Of a DNA stretch of 64,000 nt, positions 1-8,229 are shown one piece after another. How positions within the stretch are numbered: the first letter of the stretch is position 1; each line of letters opens with the position of its first letter. Source of the stretch: Hemileia vastatrix (lineage: Eukaryota > Basidiomycota > Pucciniomycetes > Pucciniales > Zaghouaniaceae); NCBI GenBank assembly GCA_030280995.1, contig JASXTE010000002.1, positions 18,413,183-18,477,182 of the forward strand, read 5' to 3'. The position numbers and the translations under genes are program-made. Below the pieces are notes generated by a model that searched no databases, was not told the DNA's origin, and was given only the letters and a program-made list of their open reading frames with translations.

Positions 1-978
1 TTATATTTTACTTATAACGGAATTAAAAATTGATTAATATAACTTAGATATTAAATCCAACTCATCATATAATATTATCCATAAATAATTGGGCACTTTT
101 TTGACCCTTTACTATGTCAATAGAATTATTAAATAACTTAAAACACATATTAAATATATTAATATTGAATTCTCACTTTAAATAAGTTACAAATAAATTA
201 ATTATTTGCTTCAATTAAATTAATTACTGAAAGTAGTTAAACCAATTAATTAATTTCTCTTTATAATTGAATTAGATTGATTACATAAATTTTGGTGTGA
301 AAAGAATTCTAGTTGTTTTAATTAAAACCTTTACATTTTATTATAATACTTGTTTATGATATTTTTTCTCACAATTATAATGGTCTCATACTTATTTAGT
401 TATTCATTATATTAATTACTTGTTTTAAGACGGGAAAGTTATTAACTTATTCACAGGTTTAATTTGTTGTTTCATTTTTTCCCTCAACGTGTATGTTTTA
501 ATTTAATTCCTTTGGTCTTTTTGTTTCACATACTATTATTTTTGTATATACATTGGAAGCGCCTCAGAAGTATCCTTGCCTATAAAAGGATCTTGTAATT
601 CCTCTTTTTTGTCTATCACTTATTATACACTCACCATTTAAACACATTTTTTAATATAATACATTTATTATTATTTTTATCAGTACCATAAGTCTAATCT
701 AAGTTCCATATAAATATCTACAGTTGCAATAAGTCTATTAGTAATAACAGTGTTTACCCCGCAGAAATAGTAATAATTTCTTTAAATAAATATATTATAA
801 TTTAATAAGACTCACCGTTGTGTCAAACTCAAGAGATTCTCGTCGCCTTATTTTTTCTAAAATAATTATATCAAATTATTAGTTCATTTCTCTACCCTCT
901 AAAACTTTTCCTATATTTCCTCCTCCTCCTCTCTATTCTCTCCATTTTTTCCTCCTTCTTCTAGACCACCAGCTTACA
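1..978 (+). repeat. 5' LTR of gypsy element B (3' part only)
   Basis: This stretch aligns base for base with 29159-30135, the end of B's 3' LTR, and both copies end in CAGCTTACA. I count about 48 substitutions over 978 positions (about 5%), so the insertion is not recent. From the 3' LTR (starting TGTCAGCC at 25129), about 277 bp of this LTR lie before the window. A TATAAAAGG sequence near 581 is a plausible promoter element. The sequence is very AT-rich and has no coding signal. Confidence 0.9.
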
Positions 979-1636
979 ATTGGTTGCCTTTCCAAATGAC
1001 GACGACGATACGCCCTTTGCAACAAACGACACTGCGCATGGACCTCCTAAGCAAAAAAGCAAACTTTTGCCGCGACCATGTTTTGAACTCGGGTTCGGAC
1101 TTTTAGGCTTATAATATATTAAATAATATATACTTTTTGAAGTGATTTTTCAATCACTATAGTAAGTTAGCCTTTGCACCTCTCACTTATATTATAAAAT
1201 TTTTATTGCAATAACAGTGATTGTGGCTTAATTGCTGATTCACTGAGTGTAAGTGTTCAAAAAAAAACTTTTTTTCCTATTTGACCATAATAGAGTTATA
1301 ACTCTTAGTCCTAGAAGATCATTATAAAATACTTTAAATAAATTATTAATTTAATTTTATTGAAATTTTTTTTGATTTAAATTGGTTGACCATAATATTA
1401 CTCAGTACTTAGTCCCAATATTACCAAGATATTTTTTTTTGGTATTAATTATTTTGGTTGACTTATTAAAACCTTTTTTGGTTTGGTCCCTTAATAAGAA
1501 TTGTAATTCTTAATAATATCAATTTTAATTACATATTCTGGTATTACATTTTTTATTGTTAATTGTTTTATTTAATATTTTATTGAAGTATAAATTTGAA
1601 TAATTAAATAACATTTGTATTTTTATTCATAGTTCC
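979..1636 (+). other. Leader of element B: primer-binding site and candidate intron
   Basis: The sequence just after the LTR, TGGTTGCCTTTCC at 981-993, begins with the TGG expected of a tRNA primer-binding site. A GTAAGT donor at 1249-1254 and an acceptor ending ATAG at 1631-1632 could define a 384-bp AT-rich intron ending four bases before the first gag ATG at 1637. No ORF of note lies here. The primer tRNA is not identified and the intron is inferred from consensus only. Confidence 0.55.
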
Positions 1637-1978
1637 ATGTCCAGTAGTTTGGAAAACAGCATGGATAACCTTCATGTGGATGAAATTGATGTGGATGTAG
1701 TTAATGAATCTGTAGGTTCTTCAAAATTAACTTACAAGAATTCTTCAGTTAACAAAAAATCTTCATACCCTTCAGGACATAGAAATTTCAGGAGAAGTGG
1801 CAAACCCCCCTCACCAAACTACTCTTAAGAAAGTAAAGCCTCAGATCCAGCAGGAAATTCCTCTAAGGGGTATAAAAATAAAAAAGATCCCTCTGACACA
1901 ACAAATAAACAATCTTTCCAGCCATATAAAAGAACTGAAAGCAGAAAGCATGAAGTACAAGGCAAGAGTAGACACGCT
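1637..1978 (+). pseudogene. Element B gag, N-terminal part (frameshifted, then split by element A)
   Basis: An ORF opens at 1637 and gives an acidic, serine-rich start. The reading then moves to another frame near 1797-1828, where a coiled-coil-like stretch rich in Gln, Lys and Glu continues to 1978. At that point element A interrupts it. The frame resumes at 15825 after A and its target duplication, where Trp-Gln-Gln-Met follows directly. The continuity shows that 1637-1978 and 15825 onward were one gag gene. One frameshift at about 1800 already disables it unless an intron is missed there. Confidence 0.7.
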
Positions 1979-3067
1979 GTGGTAGCCTAAAGTTTAGTAT
2001 GGCACCTAAGTACGTAAATGGAGTTATTACGGCGTGCAATATTGGCGTTATTATTTTTTATAAAAGGGTTTTATTTAATTTATTGGAGTTTAAAAAATGA
2101 AGAAATTGGTCACGAGCGAATGCCTACACAAATACAATTTATTTTACGGAGAAAACTTATTTTTATAGTCTGAAAAATTTATAAGTATCAAGTCAAGTCA
2201 CTCAAGAACCTTGGTAAATTTTCCCAGAATTTTTACTATTTTTCTTATATTTTTAAATGAATTTTAAAGTTTTATAGAAATATTTACGTTTTCAAAAATA
2301 ACTTAACTTTGATGAATTTTCACGGGGTAATTAGAGCTGCACAGACTACGAAGATTAGTTTGGTATGTAAAAGGGAAGTAGCTTTATTATGTGTAATTTT
2401 TCTAGATTTTTTATTATAGTTTAAAGGTTCTAATTGAGTCCGGAAGTCTGGACGGACTCCGTACGGGCTCTGGATTGACTCTGGGAGAGCTCTGGAGGGG
2501 AAAACTTAGGCACGTGACTAGGAATACTTAAGCGCCTCTCAAACTCGAAATTGAGAGGGGGGACACAACATACAGCTTAATCATTAACCACCACGGTCTT
2601 ATTTTTTTTATTACTCAACAAATTAAATAAATTTGTAATACCCTTATAACTTTATATTTTATATATAACATTTTAGAAATACTACTCAACAATTTAAATC
2701 ACACTTCATACAGGGTATCTTTAGAAAGGTCTTCATCGCTGGGACTTGATTATTGCTGTCTCATAAAAATTTAAATTATTATAAAAACATAAAAGTCAAT
2801 CTTTTCAGATCTTTCACTGGTACACCTTAATTGTTGTTATCAGTATTTCTTTTCTCAACAGCCACTTTTATTTAAATCTCAATAAGCGTTAATTATTTTA
2901 GAGTTTCTTTATTTTCATCAATCGGATCCAAGTAGATTGGTTAGCTTAGTGATTTAGAACACCCATTTTGTTTTTTTTATTGGAAGGACGGGGTTTTCAG
3001 CTAAATCCACATATCTCCTCCGGATTCTGCTTACAGCAAGGCGACTGTAAGAGTTTACCTTACCATA
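1979..3067 (+). repeat. 5' LTR of element A
   Basis: 1089 bp, matching 14709-15819. The LTR ends are an inverted pair, TATGGTA (3' copy start) and TACCATA. This copy has G in place of A near its start. It contains GC-rich tandem 11-bp units (GTACGGACTCC-like) at about 2445-2475, where the 3' LTR carries two extra units. Confidence 0.92.
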
Positions 3068-3069
3068 GT

Positions 3070-3086
3070 TGGCGCCCAATGTGGGG
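3070..3086 (+). other. Primer-binding site of element A
   Basis: TGGCGCCCAATGTGGGG begins three bases after the LTR end. It has the TGG start expected for pairing with a tRNA 3' CCA end. The primer tRNA is not identified here. Shortly downstream (about 3137-3205) a GCCTGCAAGAGGCTT sequence occurs twice about 50 bp apart, in the untranslated leader before gag at 3244. Confidence 0.75.
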
Positions 3087-3243
3087 TTTGATTTCTCTAG
3101 CTTTCTTTAAAGACTTACTTGGATCAAGAACTTTCTTAGCCTGCAAGAGGCTTATTTTCTGGAACTCTAATTTGATTTTTGTTATTGGCCTGCAAGAGGC
3201 TTGTTATTTTATCGATTGTTAACGCTTTTCATTACTTATTGGG

Positions 3244-5091
3244 ATGTCTTCTTCTGCTGTTGCTTCTGGATCTTCTAACCCTCTTACTCCCTCAGTTAGA
3301 ATTGTTTCTTGGGATGGCCCAAAGTTTGATGGGGAGGAGGTTAAATGGTTCATTAGTAGGTATGAAGCTGCTGCTGCTGTTGATGGTGCTTCTCATGTGG
3401 ATATGGTGAAGCAAGTTAGGTTTTTTATTGCTGATAGGGAAGTGGAAAAAGAGGTTATTGCTATGCAGGCATTCAAGGACAAGGATTGGGTTAAGCTTTC
3501 TAAAGCTATGGTTGATAGATGGGGTGTTAGGTTTACTATGATGGACCTCAATAAAATTGTTGGAGACTGGCAAGCAAAAGGTGGAGTTTCTTCTATGGCT
3601 GACTTCAAAAAGCTTTGTGTTCAGTTTGATGAAGTGGTGGAATATCTCATACTGGTGGACAAGTTAGAGCATGAGAACCAGGCAAAAGATTTGTTTTGGA
3701 CAGCATGCAGCAGGGATATTCGAATGGACGTCTTGAAGGATCTTTCAAGAAAAGATTTGATGAAGGAACTGCCTAATGGTGAGCAGAAACTGCCGGCTCT
3801 GGAGGTTATCAAAGAGAACATTCAGGCCCATCTGAAGTTGTTAGCATTGGACAAATATCAAGAGTCCTGCACTCAATATGTTAGCAAGGTTAGCGAAGTT
3901 TTGGCCGAAAACAACGATATTATTGTCAAAGCCCAGGAGGCCAAGAAGGCTCAAATGGGATTACCTGCTGCTAAAGTTGAGGGTAATGTGGATAATAAGA
4001 TGGTCAATCACTTGGCTGATTTAACTAAACAGTTAAAAATATTTGTTCAAGAGACTGAGAAGGCCAACAAGGCCCCAATCGCTTCTTCGTTGACGTCGAC
4101 TTATTATCAGTCCAGAGGTTATGAACGTCGAAATTATAATGGCAATAATAATGGTAACCGCTTCCCAGGCAATGGGAGAAATGGTGGGAATGGTGGTAGT
4201 AGTTATAGAGGTGGCTACGATGAGCCAAAGGTGTGCTCCTATTGTAATAGGAGGGGGCACAGAGCAACAGTTTGTTTTGCTCTTGATAAGGATATGGATG
4301 CTGGGCGAGTTTTATTTGATGGTAAAGTTTATAAATTTCCTGATGGTTTGTTCATCAAGCCCAGTGATGGACAGTCTCCTTCTGATTTGGTCAGAAGAAG
4401 TTTAACGGCTGAAAGGAGAGCCAGATTTGAAGAGGTGACGGATGAAGATGTTAATGCCAAGAGTGGCAAAAATGGTAATAGTAATGGTGGTAAAGCTGAC
4501 AAAGGCAAGGAGAAAGAGGTCAGTAAAGCCACATTTTCTACTTCTTTTGGTGGTTTAGAGCTGGCAACCGTTGCCCAGGTGGAGGGTAGCTGTATGGCTG
4601 GCGAATACAATGTTAATGCTGCTAGAAGAGCAGCTGCTACTAAGGCGAAGAGTAGCATTCAGAGCCAATTGAGGGCTAATCCTGGCAAGGCCAATAACAA
4701 AGTGAACCCTTACTCTAAGGACAAGAATTCTAGTGCTCAAACTGCCGCCAACAAATTGAACCCTTACTCTAATGACGAATTATATAAAATGCAGAAGGGG
4801 ATTGCTGATATGGGGCCCCCTAGTTATGGCAAGTTTGATTTAAATGGTGAGCCTATGCCAGAGGATGATTCGGATTCTGAGGAGGACGTACCGTTGGCAT
4901 CTCTACCCAGACCAAGTTTTAGCGGTCCCATCCCAATGGAGGGTGTAAGAAGGACTAGTGATGGATCAGGATTAGTGCAAGAAGCTGGTGACGGAGTTAG
5001 GGTTATAGAATGTGAAGATGTTATAATGGGGGGTGAAGATGGTTTGGTTGGACCTCAAGAGGTACCCAGGGCCAAGGTTGTTAAATCATAG
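3244..5091 (+). CDS. Element A gag polyprotein
   Basis: 615 codons from the ATG at 3244. The N-terminal half is a capsid-like helical region. A Gly/Asn/Arg-rich linker precedes one zinc knuckle, CSYCNRRGHRATVC (C-X2-C-X4-H-X4-C), near residue 330, which is typical of gypsy nucleocapsid. The C-terminal third is basic, then acidic. Gag would package element RNA into particles. The ORF ends at a TAG (5089-5091), and the same frame continues open into the protease. The stop is therefore either a readthrough signal or a point mutation of a sense codon. The ATG was chosen because it is the first in a long open frame after the primer-binding site. Confidence 0.88.
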   Translation: MSSSAVASGSSNPLTPSVRIVSWDGPKFDGEEVKWFISRYEAAAAVDGASHVDMVKQVRFFIADREVEKEVIAMQAFKDKDWVKLSKAMVDRWGVRFTMMDLNKIVGDWQAKGGVSSMADFKKLCVQFDEVVEYLILVDKLEHENQAKDLFWTACSRDIRMDVLKDLSRKDLMKELPNGEQKLPALEVIKENIQAHLKLLALDKYQESCTQYVSKVSEVLAENNDIIVKAQEAKKAQMGLPAAKVEGNVDNKMVNHLADLTKQLKIFVQETEKANKAPIASSLTSTYYQSRGYERRNYNGNNNGNRFPGNGRNGGNGGSSYRGGYDEPKVCSYCNRRGHRATVCFALDKDMDAGRVLFDGKVYKFPDGLFIKPSDGQSPSDLVRRSLTAERRARFEEVTDEDVNAKSGKNGNSNGGKADKGKEKEVSKATFSTSFGGLELATVAQVEGSCMAGEYNVNAARRAAATKAKSSIQSQLRANPGKANNKVNPYSKDKNSSAQTAANKLNPYSNDELYKMQKGIADMGPPSYGKFDLNGEPMPEDDSDSEEDVPLASLPRPSFSGPIPMEGVRRTSDGSGLVQEAGDGVRVIECEDVIMGGEDGLVGPQEVPRAKVVKS

Positions 5092-5853
5092 GTCCAGTAT
5101 GAGCGGCCAGTAGTTTCTGGTCAAGCTAATGCGATGGACGCAGTTTTGAATAGGGTGAATCAACTGCAGATTCCCTTATCTTTGGGGGAGTTATTTACAA
5201 TTAGTCCGGCGCTTGCTGAAAAGAAAAAGAAGCATTTGACGAGGCGTCGGGTTTCCACTGGAGAGGTGGAATATATTTGTGAAAATGCCGAAAAGTTTGG
5301 GGAAGATGTAGATACTCATTTTTCCGCTCCCCTGGGTTACCTGGTGGTAACTCTTAACGGTAAAGAAGTTAAGGCCTTGGTCGATTCAGGGTCTCAAAAT
5401 AAATTAATTTCATTGGAGCAAGCGAAGAGTATAGGCTTGCCAATTAAAAGTGGAACTGGGGGAAACCTCAGTGGCATTGGAGGGCATGCAACCGAGCTGA
5501 TGGGCACAGCTGAGCATGTCAGGTTAGGCATTGGTGGATCTGTTGGTAAGGTTCACTTTTATGTGGCCAGAGGAGCAGTCAAAACTGTTCTTGGGGGTCC
5601 TTTTTTGATGGATTTTGAGGCCAGGATAGGGTATCAAGCTGGCATGGGGATTAGTTTGGAGATCACTGGTGAAGATATGCGGAGGTTACATATGCGGTTA
5701 GCGCCTCCTGGAGATGAAGGTTGGGAAACAAGGCCAGGGATTACTACTCTGTGCCAGTGTTGTGTTTGCACCAAGAAGCGGCATATTAAACGGACGGCTT
5801 CTGGTGAATTATGTTTGTTGGAAAGGGATGAATGCCCTCATTCTTTGGGGTAG
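5092..5853 (+). CDS. Element A aspartic protease region
   Basis: This continues the gag frame after the TAG at 5089; the first ATG inside is 5134 (239 codons). It begins with a conserved-looking linker and then carries a retropepsin-like core with the catalytic motif LVDSGSQ near residue 86 of the 5134 reading and a GGPFLMD segment further on. A cysteine cluster (CQCCVCTKK) lies near the C-terminus. The frame closes with TAG at 5851-5853 immediately after TTTGGGG. The downstream ORF overlaps it by 22 nt in the -1 frame, so translation into pol needs a -1 frameshift or reflects loss of one G. The 5' linker resembles agaricomycete gypsy polyproteins as I recall them; I could not test this. Confidence 0.82.
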   Translation, partial: VQYERPVVSGQANAMDAVLNRVNQLQIPLSLGELFTISPALAEKKKKHLTRRRVSTGEVEYICENAEKFGEDVDTHFSAPLGYLVVTLNGKEVKALVDSGSQNKLISLEQAKSIGLPIKSGTGGNLSGIGGHATELMGTAEHVRLGIGGSVGKVHFYVARGAVKTVLGGPFLMDFEARIGYQAGMGISLEITGEDMRRLHMRLAPPGDEGWETRPGITTLCQCCVCTKKRHIKRTASGELCLLERDECPHSLG

Positions 5854-6848
5854 CAGGGGCTGATCACTCTAATGTTGTAATCTCTCCTCACGATGAGATC
5901 CCGGATTGCAATAGGTCAGCTCACTTGGAGATAATTCAAGTGGATTCTCAATTATTTTCTGTTAATATTACTTTGGAGTGCAAATACGTTTTGGACTTTT
6001 CTATATGTTTATTGGATTTACCCAGTTTTTCTATTAAATTTAAAAACGGTGAAAAAGGCAAAATGGGCCAAATTAGGTTGGATAAAAATTGGAAGGGTAT
6101 GTTTTTGGACCTCCAGCAAGAGGGTAAACTGCGAAAATCTTATCAAAACCCAATTAAAAATCTTGGTATAATTAAAACACAAAAAAATAATTTTTGTGAA
6201 AATTCAATTCCGGACCTCCAGCAAGAGGTTAAACTGCAATTATCTCCTTCTATTATGGACCTCCAGCAAGAGGTTAAACTGCAAGTATCTCCTTCTACTT
6301 TGGACCTCCAGCAAGAGGGTAAACTGCGAAAATCTCATCAAAACTCGATTAAAAATCTCAGTATAAGTAAAACACAAAAAAATAACTTATGTGAAAATGT
6401 TATTCCGGACCTCCAGCAAGAGGTTAAACTGCAAGTATCTCCTTCTATTATGGACCTCCAGCAAGAGGGTAAACTGCAAAAATCTCATCAAAACCAAATT
6501 AAAAATCTCGGTATAATTAAAACACAAAAAAATAATTTTTGTGAAAATTCAATTCCGGTTCTCCAGCAAGAGGTTAAACTGCCAACTTTCTTTACGGGTG
6601 ATTTACTGTTGGATAAGGCAAGCAAAGGTGTTGGAAAATCTGTTTATAAATTAGACAAGGGAAAGGAGAATAGGGTAAAATTTAAAAATGAAATAAAATA
6701 TTTTTCTAATTTTTCTTATTCCGATTCTGGCGATGAAGAAGATTCATTTGATGAAATTTTTAATGGCGAATCAAAAGAAAATATTTTACCTCAAGTTTAT
6801 TTAGATGTGGACGCAGCCAAATATAAGAAAGTAGCAAATAAAGTTTGA
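5832..6848 (+). CDS. Element A repeat-bearing spacer at the start of pol
   Basis: Open in the -1 frame relative to the protease, overlapping it at 5832-5853; the ATG at 5832 is only the first in frame. It holds seven copies of an eight-residue motif, DLQQE(V/G)KL, in two unit lengths (see 6108-6582), then a Lys-rich and an acidic tail. No enzyme domain is recognised. It ends at TGA (6846-6848). The same frame resumes at once and leads into reverse transcriptase, so the TGA is probably a nonsense mutation inside one long pol. Function unknown. Confidence 0.6.
   Translation: MPSFFGVAGADHSNVVISPHDEIPDCNRSAHLEIIQVDSQLFSVNITLECKYVLDFSICLLDLPSFSIKFKNGEKGKMGQIRLDKNWKGMFLDLQQEGKLRKSYQNPIKNLGIIKTQKNNFCENSIPDLQQEVKLQLSPSIMDLQQEVKLQVSPSTLDLQQEGKLRKSHQNSIKNLSISKTQKNNLCENVIPDLQQEVKLQVSPSIMDLQQEGKLQKSHQNQIKNLGIIKTQKNNFCENSIPVLQQEVKLPTFFTGDLLLDKASKGVGKSVYKLDKGKENRVKFKNEIKYFSNFSYSDSGDEEDSFDEIFNGESKENILPQVYLDVDAAKYKKVANKV
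6108..6582 (+). repeat. Coding tandem array of 45-bp and 105-bp units
   Basis: The core GACCTCCAGCAAGAGG starts at 6108, 6213, 6258, 6303, 6408 and 6453, with a variant core at 6558. The spacings are exactly 105, 45, 45, 105, 45 and 105 bp, so two unit types (35 and 15 codons) are arranged long-short-short-long-short-long. Both unit types begin with the same motif and keep frame. Related cores occur at about 8823 and 8879 in the same element, and in non-coding DNA further on. Confidence 0.9.
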
Positions 6849-7968
6849 CCTATTAATGAACCGCTACCTGCTGAATTAAATCCACCTTTGAGAAGACCAA
6901 GGTTATCAAGAGATCCTTATGAAAGTCCCTTGGTAAAGAATCCGCCTGAATTTTCTGAGACGTCAAGAATCACTTTTGAGAGACTGGGTGTTGTTAATTT
7001 TGGACCTGATGGTTGGTTGTCTGGAGAAGAGAAGAAGTTGTTGTTGGATGTGATGGTCAAGCGAGAGAAGGCCATTGCTTTTGTAGAAGAGGAGAGGGGT
7101 GTGTTGAAGCATTCCTATGGGGAGCCTTACAAGATTCCTGTGGTATGTCATGAACTGTGGCAGCAGAAACCGATTCCTATTCCGGCTGCATTAAAAGAAG
7201 CCTATATTGAAGTTGTCAGAGAACGGATACGCACTGGACTGTATGAGCAATCAACATCAAGTTATTCTAGTCCGGTATTTTGTATCAAGAAACCGAATGG
7301 CAAGCTTAGAGTTGTTCATGATCTTAGGGAATTAAATAGGGTTACAATAAAGGATGCTGGGATACCGCCTAGTGCTGAAGAGTTTGTTGAGCGTTTGCAG
7401 GGAGAGTGTGTTATGGTTTGGGAGATATTATGGGTGGATATGATGAGAGAGAGTTACATCCGGACTCAAGGCCTCTAACTACATTCGATATGCCGCTAGG
7501 ACGTTTACAGTTAACAAGATTACCTCAAGGAGCAACAAATTTGGTTCCAGTTTATCAAGCTCAGATGGCTTGGATCCTTCAAGACGAAATTCCACAATAT
7601 GCTGGAATCTTTATAGATGATGGAGGAATTAAGGGACCAACAACCGACTATGATAACCAGGTGTTGGAAGAGAATCCCGGGATACGCAAATTCATTTGGG
7701 AGTTTGCAATTACATTAGAAAGAATCTTGTTTTGAATTGAAGAGGCTGGTTTAACTATTTCAGGTTCAAAATTTTCATGTTGTGTTCCAGCCTTAGAAAT
7801 ATTAGGCCATGTGGTATGTAGAGAGGGTAGGATTATGTCCAAGAAGAAAGTTAACAAAATTCAGTCCTGGCTAAGGCCCAAGAATACGACCGAAGTTAGA
7901 GGGTTTTTAGGCGTTTGCGTATATGTTAGAATGTTTATTAAGGACTTTTCTTCATTGGCAGCTCCATT
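6849..7968 (+). pseudogene. Element A reverse transcriptase (broken)
   Basis: The first part (6888-7478) contains the RT entry region, with the SSPVFCIKKPNGKLRVVHD block and DLRELN. Near 7405 the coding frame shifts by one base to 7406-7735, which continues with LTTFDMPLGRLQLTRLPQGATN and the catalytic loop AGIFIDDGG (FIDD instead of the commoner YVDD or YIDD). A TGA at 7733-7735 interrupts it. The same frame resumes through the thumb and connection region (7811-7968), where a MITE is inserted. Lesions: one frameshift, one nonsense codon and one insertion. It would have copied element RNA into DNA. Confidence 0.85.
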
Positions 7969-8229
7969 CACCACACAATATGGGGGGCGGACTTGCTAGC
8001 AAGTCCGCAACCTTGGACCCAAACTCACCATAGATTGAACACACATTGAGCTATTGATAAAGGAACCATACAATCAGGGATGAACACCACTCAGCAGAAC
8101 AGTTTTAGGTGGGTGTTCAAGTAGAGTTCAGTATGGGTTCAGTATAAGTTCAGTCTGAGTTCCATCTGAGTTCCATCTGAGTTCAGGTTGAGGACTTGCT
8201 AGCAAGTCCACCCCCTATATTGCGTAGTG
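7969..8229. mobile_element. 261-bp CACTA-type MITE inserted in element A pol
   Basis: The termini are CACCACACAATATGGGGGG and, inverted, CACTACGCAATATAGGGGG, with a 3-bp target duplication ATT (7966-7968 and 8230-8232). A CACTA-like start plus a 3-bp duplication is the signature of the CACTA (En/Spm) superfamily. Each end carries the perfect 18-bp palindrome GGACTTGCTAGCAAGTCC. The interior holds imperfect 10-11 bp repeats of GAGTTCAGTCT type. Element plus duplication is 264 bp, a multiple of three, and without it the pol frame reads straight through (Ala-Pro-Leu-Arg-Trp). It has no coding capacity. Relatives lie at 43686 and 53775. Confidence 0.9.

Noticed and set aside
3292..4740. Minus-strand ORFs of 60-109 codons over element A gag
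   Set aside because: They are shadows of the gag coding sequence on the other strand, without introns or domains, unlike the spliced antisense genes at 11731-14584.
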